Assembly: GCA_030159075.1 (NCBI GenBank)
Contig: BROG01000516.1
Span: 62,001-126,000 of the forward strand
Direction: 5' to 3'
Origin: Atrina japonica
Lineage: Eukaryota; Mollusca; Bivalvia; Pterioida; Pinnidae
DNA: 64,000 bases
The position numbers and the translations under genes were made by a program. Shown one piece after another: positions 34,871-47,700 of this stretch (position 1 is its first letter; each line of letters opens with the position of its first letter). The notes below the pieces were generated by a model. The model was given only the letters and a program-made list of their open reading frames with translations, did not search any database and was not told the DNA's origin.

Positions 34871-35433
34871 TGAAAAAATGTGTCATCATTTTCCAGTAGA
34901 CTGCTTTTCAAAGTGGGCACATTTTACTGCATAATATCCATATTTCAGGTTATACAACTTTTTTTTATATTCATGGCATACATGTATATTTTATAAAACT
35001 GTAAATAATTATCGTATTTGACCCATTAACCACCAATGTCCGTATAAGTGGCCCTCTCCCTTTTCCACATACAATCAAGAATCTATACATTGTATTCTAG
35101 TTGGTTGACAAGAAAATGTGAACCTGACAAACAGAAGAATGTTGATAGGTGTCCTTGGTAATAACTATGGCAACTTTACCACTGTGCCTTGTAAAATTTA
35201 ACTGTTTTACATCAATATGACTATTAAATGATCCCATTAAGTGCTCACCTCTTTTTTCCTGATATTTATAGCGCCCTGGTGCTTAATGGGTCAAATATGA
35301 TATAAAACTTTATTGCTCATTGATTTGAAAAGAACTTCAGAAATATCTTAAGTAGTTTTAGTTATTTAGTACATATTCAACTTTTGATTGTTGTACTCAG
35401 TCTTTTTAATTCCTTTTTATAGGTAAGGAAAAT

Positions 35434-36559
35434 AAAACAAGAGGCCCAAGAGGGCCTCAATCACTCACCTGAGAACCATCTACAAATGTGGAAAGAAGAC
35501 AAGAAGAATATGCACATGTAGGCTTGTCTGGCCAAGAAACAAAAAATACTGTATTGCTGTTTTGAGAAATTCATAAAAATTTCTAGAAATTAAATTTTGG
35601 CAAAATTCTTGCAAAAAAAAATTCTTCAACTAATTACAAGTAAAACACATCAAATAAATGCATCAAAGGGAATGAAAGGGGAGATAATTGAGGAAATCAA
35701 TCAAAAATGAATGAAAATGACAATGTCTGAAAAGACCTAAATGCGCCAAAAATCAATATTCTGATTTTATAAAAAAAATACAAACTTGAATCATACATCC
35801 ATGTAAGATCACTCAGAAACAATGCGTTTTTTCAATTCATGAAGTGGTTCTGGAGCAGAAGATTTTTAAACAAGGTACCTTTTGGGACCTATTCTGCCCC
35901 ATCCTGAACCCATCCCTGGGTGAATCTGGCTAAAAACTACAAACTTCTTGATCACTTGCTTCCTGTAAAGTTTTGTCAAAATTCCTTCAGTAGTTTTGAA
36001 ACAAAAGCTGATAGTGTGAAAAATGCACCTCTTCTCTTTTTTTGTAGTCTTAAAAAATTCATTAAAAATTTTAGAAATTAAATTTTGGCTAAATTCTTGC
36101 ACAAAAACATTTCTTCACCTAATTACAAGTAAAACACATTAAATGAATGCATCAAAGTGAATGCAAGGGGAGATAATTGAGGAAATCATGCAAAAATGAA
36201 AGAAAATGACAAAGTCTGGAAAGACCTCAAAAACGCGCCAAAAACTAATATTCTGATTTTAATGAAAAATACTAACTTGAATCATACAATGATACATCCA
36301 TGTAAATCACTCAGAAACAATCCGTTTTTCAATTCATGCAGTGATTCTGGAGAAGAAGATTTTTAAACAAGGTACCTTTTGGGACCTATTCTGTCCCACC
36401 CTGGGTCCATCCCAGGGCCAATCTGGCTGAAAACTGCAAATTTGGTATAGATACTTGAGCACTTGCTTCCTGTAAAGTTTCCCCAAAATGCCTCCAGTGG
36501 TTTCAGAGAACAATTCGAAAATATGAAAAATTTACGGCCGGACGGGGAGTGATCAAAAT

Positions 36560-36596
<37 letters not shown>

Positions 36597-36597
36597 A
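35434..36597. repeat. Interspersed repeat with internal ~485 bp duplication
   Basis: Begins aaaacaagaggcccaagagg, ends ggctcaggtgagct. The block from 'aattacaagtaaaacacat' to 'ctgg...aaa' occurs twice (about 35632 and 36119 onward). The short minus-strand frames (35866-36102, 36363-36566) are two copies of the same repeat sequence, not genes. Confidence 0.85.
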
Positions 36598-36633
36598 GAC
36601 TAGATCTACTATGAATCATTAAAATGTAAATTT

Positions 36634-36752
36634 TACTGTGGAACCTGTCTTCAGAGACCAACCGATCTGAAACTGAAATGTGATGTCTCATTATTAATTA
36701 GCCAAGTTGTTTTCAGTATGTGGTCTTTCTAGACAGTTTCCAATGTTCTGTA
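36634..36752. mobile_element. Degenerate MITE
   Basis: ttactgtggaacctgtcttc to agacagtttccaatgttctgta; same subfamily as 18791 and 23531, with a diverged right end. Confidence 0.6.
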
Positions 36753-37299
36753 TTGTACACTGGCTATGGTGTGATTTCATCTTTATTATATACCAGGAAA
36801 AAAAAAATTTTCTTCTGTTTTAGAAAAATGTCCATCATCTCATGATTAATCTAAAAAAATTACACGAAATCTTGTTCCAACTTTCTTAGAGCTGAAATAA
36901 TGCAAAAGCTGGCTTAGGCCTGGCTACTGTTCCTCGCTGGTTACTGATCCCCAACCAGTAACCCCAACCAGTATTGATAAAATTATTACAACAATAAATC
37001 ACCCTATGTGGTAGTGTTATTTGATGTACATATGAAATAATTACGAAATAGAAAATACATATGAAATTCTATCAATCAGATTCTTTGTTATTTTGGCGCG
37101 CTAGCTTAGCAGCTATTGTTTTCAGATGACTGAGACACAAGAAACAGAATCCATCACAGGCATATTGATCTGAAACAAAATATATATTTAACAGATATTT
37201 TAATGTAAGTCATTTTCTTTATTACTTCTTTAAATCCTTTTCTGATTATTAATTTTAAATTAACACCATATAACTAACCCTGCTACATAATCCCCTTTC

Positions 37300-37690
37300 T
37301 TTAGAGGGGCGATTCAAGGATAATCACTTTCACACTACCAGGAAGAACCTAGGTCCCAAAAATGGGCGACATTTGTAACAGAGACAATTGACCTATTGCC
37401 AAATGTCCGACACAACGCCTTTTGGCAAACTTTTCAATTATGAAGTCACAATTTAATGGCCTATCAAACACTTATGTAATTATGACATCACAATCGAATG
37501 ACGTCAAAAGAGCACATGGATAGCCATGTGTCCGACACTTTGCGATAGGTCAATTACTGCCTCTGCTTGGATTCGAACCTAGGACCCCTGATTTTCGAGT
37601 CTGGTGCTCTACCAATCTAGCTAAAGGGGATACCCCAATAGCTCAAGCTAGTAGGAACACCATGTAAGTTATAACTAACACTGCCAATTA
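37300..37690 (-). repeat. tRNA-derived SINE with nested MITE
   Basis: On the minus strand, tagctagattggtagagcac (A box) and ggttcgaatcc (B box) form a tRNA-like head at 37558-37630. The body (ggaagaacctaggtccc) recurs at 47360-47440. Inside, 37386-37558 is a foldback: attgacctattgc and gcgataggtcaat with tgtccgacac on both sides. Confidence 0.75.
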
Positions 37691-39060
37691 TAGATAACTA
37701 TAAGTACATGTATATATATTTAACAAAAAAGAATTGTTATTATTAATTAAAAAAAATTTATGAAAAGTACATAAAACGGACATCAATTTGTATACTGAAA
37801 AATGAATGAAGGAAGAAGGGAAACACAAACTCATTCGGGCCAAGATTTACATGTTTAATTAATGTTATTGGAAATGGGTAGATCTCTACTGCAGTACATT
37901 TGTATAAAGATATCGTAGTCAATTCAAGTACTTTTATACTATTAAATAAGTAAATTTTGACACGACAATCACGTTCCATCTAAGATGTCCTGGTCGGTGT
38001 GTAATGTAGCGTGCATATACCTGCGCCAGTCTTATCCTACTCTATTCTGAATCTATTTTGTAAACAAAAACACTCACTCGTCAGCAAACGAGAAACAATG
38101 TGTCAAAATTGTAAACAAAACAATTACGTACGTAAAATGATGCCGTTTCAGTTATTTTCAACAACCTGATGGTCCAGTCATTTATTTCTATCAATAGGAG
38201 AAGGACAATACTTACCAAATTGTCTCTGTTTTCCTGCTCGATAAAATATTCTTTGTTTATTGTTTTTATCATTTCCGTTTGAAATGTCTTCCGATCCCGA
38301 TGTAAAATAAAATTACGCATTAAACTCAGTATTGGTTTTATAACTGTCATAAAACCCATCGATAGGGCTATATAAACCTTAATTCGCTAATAAAACTTTT
38401 TAATGATTTAAATACCATTGTAAATCATCAATTTTTTCTGTTTTAAACAAAGTTTACTCCGTAAACTGTGTGCAGGTTCTATGGAGGTTCTATCCCGTTA
38501 AGACACTTGTAAGTTTTGTCGTGTCAAGGATCAAAATTCTAATTCCTAGCGCACGGGTTGAAGAACACATTACATGACAGAAAAAAATAAAATACTGAAA
38601 AACTGTCGAAAATAGTTCCTTAAGTAGTTCCTAGATCCAATCTTTATTACTGCAAAATCTTTGGTAGTTAACAAGGGAAATTATTGTCAACCCTATTTTG
38701 GACCATCTGAACACTTATAGTATGAACACTCGGAGTCCGAAGTCACCAAATTTACTCAATACACAAGCTCAACTTTTATATCATTATTTTGATTATAGCC
38801 GTTTGTAAAACTTTTTTGTTTTGAGTGATAAGGAAACATCAGATTTATTTTCACCATCGTTCAGATATAAATTTTGGGGTAAATTATAATTTACATGTAA
38901 AAAATTCAATACGTTGATTACGCACCCAAATAGCATAATTATTTGATATATCTGAAATTTTCTTTAAATTAGCAATAATTTTGATCATATGTCAATATAC
39001 AAACATGCACAGTTACATAATACATTTTGTCTATTTTACCTTAAAATCATGAAAAGTTAG
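37691..39060. other. Intergenic, nothing recognised
   Basis: AT-rich. A 92-codon minus-strand frame at 38081-38359 has no family resemblance, no splice support and ordinary length for chance. No other signal. Confidence 0.45.
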
Positions 39061-39094
39061 CTGAACTTGAATAACTAGTAAATTATTATATATA

Positions 39095-40540
39095 CAAGTC
39101 ACCTGATTACTCTTATTATACACAAGTCATCTGAACACTCTTACTATACACACTTCATATGAACACTCTTACAATACACAAAGCATATGAACACTTATTA
39201 TTCACAAGTCATCTGAACATTCTTATTATACCCAAGTCATTTTAACACTCTTATTATACACAAGTCATCTGAACACTCTTATCATACACAAGTCATCTGA
39301 ACACTCTTATTAAGTCACAAGTCATCTGAACACTCATTATACATAAGTCATTTGAACACTCTTATTATACACAAGTCATCTGAACAATCTTACTATACAT
39401 AAGTCATCTGAACACTCTCACTATACACAAGTCATCTGAACACTCTCATTATACACAAGTATACTGAACACTCATACTAAACACAAGTCATCTGAACACT
39501 TTTACTATACACAAGTCATCTGAACACTTATTATACACAAGACATCTGAACACTCTTACTAAACACAAGTCATCTGAACACTTTTACTATACACAAGTCA
39601 TCTTAACACTCTTATTATACACAAGTCATCTGAACACTCTTATTATACACAAGTCATCTGAACACTTATCATACACAAGCCATCTGAACACTCTTACTAA
39701 ACACAAGTCATCTGAACACTTTTACTATACACAAGTCATCTGAACACTATACTCAAGTATAACACAAGTCATCTGATTATACACAAGTCATCTGAATTAC
39801 TATACACAAGTCATCTGAACACTCATTATACACAAGTCATCTGAAAACTCATTATACACAAGTCATCTGAACACTCTCATTTTACACAAGTCATCTGAAC
39901 ACTCTTATTATACACAAGTCATCTGAACACTCTTACTATACACAAGTCATCTGAACACTTACTATACACAAGTCATCTGAACACTCATTATACACAAGTC
40001 ATCTGAACACTCTCATTTTACACAAGTCATCTGAACACTCTTATTATACACAAGTCATCTGAACACACTTATACTATACACAAGTCATCTGAACACTCTT
40101 ATTATACACAAGTCATTATACACAAGTCATCTAAACACAAGTCATCTGAACACTCACAAGTCATCTGATTATATACACAAGTCATCTGAACACTCATTAT
40201 ACATAAGTCATTTGAACACTCTTATTATGCACAAGTCATCTGAACACTCTTACTATACACCAGTCATCTGAACACTCTCATTATACACAAGTCAACTGAA
40301 CACTCTCATTATACACAAGTCATCTGAACACATATTATACACAAGTCATCTGAACACATATTATACACAAGTCATCTGAACACTTACTATACACAAGTCA
40401 TCTGAACACTTTTACCATACACAAGTCATCTGAACACTCATTATACACAAGTCATCTGAACACTCTTATTATACACAAGTCATCTGAACACTCTTATTAT
40501 ACACAAGTCATCTAAACACTCTTATTATACACAAGTCATC
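39095..40540. repeat. 28 bp satellite, about 50 copies
   Basis: Unit cacaagtcatctgaacactc then ttattata; variants drop or double parts of the unit. It is the largest array in the intergenic region. Confidence 0.95.
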
Positions 40541-40799
40541 AATACACCCACAGAGAGCCTGAGTGTTAAAATAGGGTCTGTAAAATATTTGCTATGAAGA
40601 GACATGAGTTGTTAAACCAAGACGTTGCATGAGTAAAATATACAGCTAGAGTGTATTTATCATAGTTCCAGATCTGCGTTACAATTTATTTGAATGCAAA
40701 AACAGCTTCATAAATTTCATTTCCCACAATACCACGGTTTTATGAGATTCAGGTATTACACATCAGATACTGAAAGCTTGAAGTTACGGAAATACAATG

Positions 40800-40885
40800 T
40801 CTGCACGAATTTAAACCCGGAAACTTCTGCGTGCGAGACCCGGGATGCCGTACCATCAACTCAACCGGCACGATTTAAATAGGTA
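40800..40885 (-). repeat. tRNA-like SINE head
   Basis: On the minus strand, ggttgagttgatggtacggc (A box) and gggtttaaattc (B box). GC-richer than its surroundings. No acceptor stem pairing seen. Confidence 0.5.
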
Positions 40886-42021
40886 ATATACAAATATTGG
40901 TAGTTTTTACATTATAACAGCACTATATCTGTGAAAATTATGGTACATGTGTGTATTACAAAAAATAAAAAAAATAAAAATAAAACAAAACCAAAAAAAA
41001 AACATAAAATAAAAAATAAAACAACCCCCAACAACCCCCCCCCCCCCCGCAAAAAAAAGAAACAAAAACAAAACACTGAATTAAACACTTTACCTTGAAT
41101 TAAAATGAATTAAAAAAATTAATCAGGAAATGCAATAACAATGTATATGAAATTAGAAGAAAAATATTACAGGCATCATTAATATGCCTATACGACATAG
41201 TTATATCATAACTTTCATAGTTTTCAAAGATAATAAAAAGATTAGGAGAAAAAGAAAATGAAAACTTGCTTACCCATATTATATTATCAATCACTTTGAT
41301 AATAGGACAAATTAAAATGTTTAGTAATAAATAATACTAAAACTTACGTTACCTTGACATTTCAACATGATCTCGCTCAGATCAATAGCATTCTTCCGTA
41401 AACCATCTCATTACCGCCTACTTTTTTCAGTCCATTGTCTGTTGTCACCTATCATGTACCATCACGACTTCACAAGTCGCTAGGCAAATAGTGAAAATAC
41501 GGTATGTGGTTCCGTCCGTGCTAGAACGAAGGATGAAGGCAGGAAATGTTTGTGATGATAGGCGTATGATGCAACATATTGGCGGATTTGAACGGTTTCC
41601 TAGTTACAAATTTAAATTATGATATCCATACATTAAAATCATATTCAAGTTGTAACTGTTTTATACTTAAGTGTTTCTTTACAGGTGGGATATGATAAAC
41701 AGTTGATATATACTGCCCGCACAGTTTAAAATAATAATAAAATGTCCACATAGATTAGTCCTAATAAGGCCTTACCGCCTACATCTTGAGCACAGTATAG
41801 CAATTACTATTTTGTGCGCACAATTTACTTATACTGTGCTCTGTTCAAATATATTGTGCCTGCACTATGTAAATAACAACATTGTTAGCGGGAGATGACA
41901 TTTTTAAGTTGCAAGAACGTATGCCTATTCCCTTTGCCTTTTCTTTAATGCAATAAAATATGTTCAATTCGTCAGTGGTTTAACCATAGTCAGCCCACTG
42001 TTTTACCAGAGACACATACAT

Positions 42022-42197
42022 AGGCGTCGGAACCGGGGGGGGGGGGGGGGGGGGTAAGACCCCCCCCCCCCACTTTTTTGCAAAGATAGACATAGGTGTT
42101 AAAAACTGGGGCTTAGCCCCCAGACGTTTCTGGCCTGTGTATGTGTTTTAAGTTGGTTTAGTCCCCCCCCCCCCTCAATTTCAATTTGCTTCCGACG
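42022..42197. mobile_element. Foldback element with G/C runs
   Basis: aggcgtcggaaccggggg at the left and cttccgacgct at the right are inverted. The interior has opposed runs of G and C (about 18 G, 13 C, 14 C) and a ggggcttagcccc palindrome. This type is common in mollusc genomes as far as I recall. Confidence 0.7.
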
Positions 42198-42861
42198 CTG
42201 ATGCATATATAGCGTGTTATATAATGTATGACTCTGGTTTTATTATACCAAATTGTGAACATGATGAAAACAGTATAACCATTATGCCCACAGGTAAACT
42301 ATCTTATGCACACAGTTAAACTGTGCTGTTTACTCATTTAAAAAGGTTTTCTCTGTACTGGTGACATGAGTTACAGTATGATTTATACTTTTTTTTTTAC
42401 AGCTGTATATAAAACCTAACATATTAGGATATACTATATAGATCTACCGCTGGTGTTTTAGCCTACTAAATTATGCCATGTACCACAAAGTTAACAAATC
42501 CTGACAGTTTAGTTACCATTGCACACACAGGGCCTAGTTTGGTTACATCATGCGCACAGTTTAGCAATTTACGACCGCCTGGAGTGGTTTGGTTGGATTC
42601 AGAGATGACATTTTTAAAGGACAGGATGTATGCCTACAAATTAGTTCAATATTGTTTTTTTTTTATCTGCTCAGTTGCTACAAATTGACTATTTGTTCAA
42701 ACTCGGTTTTAAAAACTTTCAACGTCTTAATTGACTTTTTGTAACTTAAATTAACATATTTTACAACAAGTGGTTAGTATAAACAAAGTAGCATTTCATA
42801 ACGACAAATTGACAAACGGAACTTGTACGGTCCTTATAAATGTTGGTAAATAACCGATATT

Positions 42862-43574
42862 TATGGGGCGCCGTTTTAGTATTTATTCACTATTTTCTGA
42901 TATAAAAAATTCACTTTTTGATATAAAAAAATCGAATTTCTGATTTCACAAATTCATTTTTTGATATAAATAGTCGATTTTTTTAATATGGAAATAGAGG
43001 TGATATTTTATATCAGAAATTCGATTTTTTTATATCCAAAAATGAATTTTTGATATCAGAAAATCAATTTTTTTTTATGTCAGAAAGTAATTTTCTGATA
43101 TCAAAAATATGTAGTAGATCTAGTAAAAAAATCGAATTTCTGATATATAAAAAAATAATACATATATTTTTATATCAGAAAATGAATTTTTGATATCAGA
43201 AATTCGATTTTTGATTTCAGAATTTTTTTCTTAAATATGTAGTATTTTCTGATATCAGAAATTCGACTTTTTTGTATCAATTAATGCATTTTTTATATCA
43301 GAAAATGATTTTCTTATATAAAAAAATCGAATTTCTGATATTAAAAATTCAATTTTTGAAATCAATAAATCGAATAATGTTTTTTATATCAGGAATTCAA
43401 TTCTTTATATCAGAAAGTGATTTTTTGATATCCAAAAATGTTTTTTGATATCAAAAAAATGAATTTTTGATATCAAAGAATATTTTCTGATATCAGAAAT
43501 TCGATTATTTGATGTAAAAAAATAAATTTTTGATATCAGAAAATAGTGAATAAATACTAAAACGGCGCCCCATA
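42862..43574. mobile_element. 713 bp foldback element upstream of bmb
   Basis: Perfect terminal inverted repeats of about 40 bases (tatggggcgccgttttagta ... and its complement ending at 43574), consistent with a TA target. The whole interior is alternating gatatcagaaattcg / ttttttgatat blocks, so nearly the entire element can fold on itself. Confidence 0.88.
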
Positions 43575-43752
43575 GATATTATATATATTAAACGACGCAG
43601 TTTGATACAAATGAAATGGACTAAGGGGAAATAACTCCTCTTTGTTTCACTTTGTAATATAGCCAATCAAATTGTACATTTCTATTTATCGGCGCCTGAT
43701 TGAAAAGCTGGACGTCAACTTCCCCTCAGTAAAAAAGTCAACAAGGAATGAC

Positions 43753-43977
43753 ATGAATTTAAATATATGGACATGTCTGTTATTACTTTGCATGGCAAAT
43801 AGATCTGAATGTGTGTTAGATTCCATTAGAGGGTGGCTGTTTGGCGAAGGAACGAAAGAAGAAACATCTCTATCAACAAATAATGTCAAGTTTGAAGTCG
43901 TTTCCACAGACGAGAAATTTTTGAAGTTTGCCAGTGCTCTGACAGAACTGTCTCCTTTGGATTCGTGTTATCATATC
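43753..43977 (+). CDS. bmb: bmb exon 1: signal peptide and start of Cys-rich head
   Basis: Start at MNLNIWTCLLLLCMANRSEC, a clear signal peptide. An in-frame ATG at 43672 would add 27 polar residues in front of it, so the later ATG is preferred. Codes DEKFLKFASALTELSPLDSC before the donor GTAAAT. 75 codons, phase 0. Confidence 0.85.
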
Positions 43978-44692
43978 GTAAATACACTTATCTTCGTCCG
44001 TTCGTGTAAAATGCTTTTTTGATGTGGAGTAATCACCACCAGCGATATATAAAGCTAATATTAGCTTTATATATCGCTGTCACCACCACTGTAACACGCA
44101 CGTGTCTGTAAAAGTGGGGTAACTGAACTGATAGCAGCGGTTGCTGATAGTCGTGTTCTATCTTGGGTCTAGCACGTGCACCAACAGTTTTTAAAGTTGG
44201 GTAGAAAAATGACCGAAATTACCATTAACGTGACCGAAATTAACCTGGAAGAGTTACATTTTGATATTCATTCTTTAAACAATACGTAAGGTTAAAGGGA
44301 TGGGTCACCATTTTGACAAGTTTTGTTTAAAATAATTATTATGATTCCCAGAATATATTCCGAAAATTTTATGTTATTCTGACAAGAAATAACTGAGATA
44401 CAGCTGTATTATACTGATAAAATTACAGCTTTAGGAAGTGGCCATATTGTTTTTCCAGGGTTTCCTCTGGATTTTTAATTTATCAGCCAAAGTTTTGGCC
44501 AGATCTGAAATTTATTGGCCAAATTTCAAATTTAATGGCTGGATATAAATACCGATATATATATATATAACCTATTCCTGGATGTTAAAAAATATAATGG
44601 ACATCAGGGCTCTACAACACTAAAAAAATTCACTCTTCATTTGGCCAGTGAACCAGAAATTTTACTAGCCAGCCAGGAACTTTTACTCGCCA

Positions 44693-44723
<31 letters not shown>

Positions 44724-47700
44724 CGCATGTGTTCTTAAAAAATCCACTGGATGAATATATAGAAATGAAATAAAATATTAATGTTCCAAGTTTATGTAAC
44801 ATTTTATTGTTTCAATCCATTTAAAACAAGGTTATTAACTGCATGTTGACCTTTTTGTGTATTTTTTATCAATTCAGGAGTGTTTATGTGCCTATATTTT
44901 TCATATTTGTAGTTCTAATATTGAGGCAACCTTAAACTTGTTTTTTAAATTTTTAACGCCAGTTTCTTTTCGACAGAATTTACAAAATAGAGATAAATTT
45001 TGTCTGTAAGTTAAAATCTAGAGTCCAACACCCGTGACCAGATTGTCAGACAAACACCTATATAGTTCTTTAATTTATAGGTGTTTGTCGTTGCAACAAT
45101 CGGGTGTTTGACTCTCGATTTTAATTTCCAGATAAAATTTCCAGTTCCGACTGTGGTTAATCCCATTGGGGATTCTGTCGCGGCCGTTTTATTGTGTTGA
45201 CCCACGATAGAATCCCCAAAGGAATTAGGCAGTGGTCTGCTTGTTCTCTTCGTCGAACACTAGGCCGAACTTTCTGCGCCAATTTTACCACTTAAAAATC
45301 GCTTAAATTAAAATCGAAATTGGGGCAGAAAGTTTGGCCTAGTCGAACACTAGCCATAATACTGTTCCAGTATTCCTTTAACCAAGATCTTTTAAACTCA
45401 GAAGTGTCTAATGATACTGTTGAATTCGGCCGAGAAAAAAAAATGTCATCGTGTGCTGTTAGGACAATTTCAAGTTGAAAACATGAGAGCAATACAACGT
45501 GTTTTTATACGTAATCCACGTGCGTTAGACGCTCTAGTTTATCGAAACTGAATAACCAAATTGGTTGTTGTTAAGCGCATAACGGACCATGATTTCTATA
45601 ATGTAATTTCACAGTGAAAACGGACAAACTTTTGATTTCCGGTTCAAGGAAAAAACTGGTCGCAATGTGGCGACTGAATGAGGTTAAACACTCGCCAAAA
45701 TAAAAAAAATAGTCGCATTTGCGAGTGATTTGGTCGCATTGTAGAGCGCTGGACATAAACAACAACATTTTATGAGCAGTTTGATAGTTTAACACTTACT
45801 ACTACGTTTGGTACTATTACGTTTTTTGTGCTACTTGTTTTTTAAGTTCAGCAGTTGCATTGTGTTCACGTCAACATTTAGAAACGGTGAAAGTCACACT
45901 AAATTGTTATCTGAAATAAAATCCTGGAGACCAAAAGTAGATATCTTGACCCAGAGACATCTCATCCTTGTTTTAGTTATATTCCGTATGTTAAAAGTCT
46001 GTCGGCAGTGCGATGTCAGTCAACACGTTTTTTCGCCATGTGCTTTGAGAATTTGAAAATAGGATTGACGTCTCTAAATTTGATTGGTTATCAGTCATTT
46101 AACATTCCGTATATATGCATATGACGAGGTCCAGTAGATCATAGATGGCACTCTCGAAATAGCTTTAATATCGTGATGTAGCTAATTGGAATCGGATGGG
46201 GAGGGGGCTACAAACATTTCAGTTGTAGTTAAAAAATAATAAATTATTTATGACCATAGCAATGATATCTAAAACCAGCTGGTATGAAAATACTTATTTC
46301 TAGGTGCATACATGAATTTTACATGTACAAGAGAAAGTACGAAACGTTCAAGACTAGATCTATGTCGCTTTTTTCAAGCTCAAATAATTGTTTCATACTT
46401 ATTTTAAATACGGCTAAGTTGGGAGATCATAATGTGTTTATTTGCTATTAAAATTAATCTTATATTTCATCATTGACGTTTACCAACTCTTGATTGTATT
46501 TCATTATTAAGTAAAATGATTTCACACCATCAAAGGGATTAAAAGATGCAGGAACCGACATCATGACTTCTGAAAGTCACGTTTATGGGTTATTGTACAG
46601 AACAGCGGATTAGACCTATAGCTGGGGACATAGGATGCTGGTATTTTTCATATAGGGATGATAAAAAAGGAAATGGTCACTTATTCATTTAAACAAGTAG
46701 TGATACATACATGTACATGTACTTCTATGTTGAATTAATTTATTTGTTGTCTGTGACAAAAAAAAAATTACAGAGCGCATTTTCCTGGCTTGTTGGCTAT
46801 TCAGAAACAATGTAACCTACGTCACGAAAACAGCGCCCTCTATCACAAAGCGGGATTTCCCCATAGCAGCTTAATTTTGAACTTTGAAAGTTTATTTCTT
46901 GTAAATGCTGGGTCTGAATGAAAATAATTTTTCGGTTTTGGAATCAGGAAGATAATCTCTTTCAAATAAACCAAACTTGTGTTTGTTGTGAACCATCCCT
47001 TTAAATGTAAAAATATAACTTTTAATCTATAAATACTGATTTTTGTGTGTGAAATATAGTCCTTTTTGCATTTGTAGCCTGATTGAAATCCAATTTCATA
47101 TTGTCAGTAGAGGAATGTCATAAGCCTAGACTGATAGAGGCAAATATCTATCTCTGCATAGACTTGAACCTAGGACTCCTGGTTTACAAATCTGGATGCT
47201 CTACCACTTGTGCTAAGGCTAGGGGTCAAGTCAAGCTAGTATGAACATCATACAACCACACAGACTGCTTCATCATCCCCTCCATTTTGAAAGAGACATC
47301 CCAACTCTTCATTCAGAGGTACATGTAACTACATGTACCACTTATAGTCTTTTTGTGAGGTAATTGATGGATAATCATATTCCATCCTAGAAGAACCCAG
47401 GTCCCAATGTTAGCACCAAATGTCACAGAATCAAATAACTATCTCGTTTCTGCATGCAATCTAACCTAGCTAGCACCCCATGTATGATGTATACAGATCT
47501 GTTGCACTGGTGCTAAAGGGACAACCTCAGTAACCAAGTCATATTGTATAATGTACATATAGTATACACAATGTATGTATGTATATGATATATATGTTGT
47601 AGGAACACCATTTAACCATTGCTACAAACACATAGTTGGGTCATTCCAAGTTTTTTCTCTGATTAGCATCTGCAGATGGATTGGATTTGAGATCATTAAA

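Larger units (their letters stand above)
44292..47004. mobile_element. Possible TTAA-flanked element (2.7 kb), no transposase
   Basis: TTAA plus agggatgggtcacc at the left and gtgaaccatccct plus TTAA at the right; similarity between the ends extends about 35 bases. TTAA target sites are typical of piggyBac elements. No coding frame found. It contains other hairpins and could instead be two solo copies of a repeat facing each other. Confidence 0.45.

Noticed and set aside
37558..37630. Functional tRNA gene
   Set aside because: A and B boxes are present but there is no matching acceptor stem, and the sequence continues into a SINE body.
38081..38359. Minus-strand 92-codon frame as DISP3 leader or separate gene
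   Set aside because: No resemblance, no splice site consistent with the exon at 25622.
39095..40540. CRISPR-like array
   Set aside because: Units are contiguous 28 bp repeats without unique spacers, in animal DNA.
43672..43752. Upstream in-frame ATG as the bmb start
   Set aside because: It would bury the signal peptide behind 27 polar residues.
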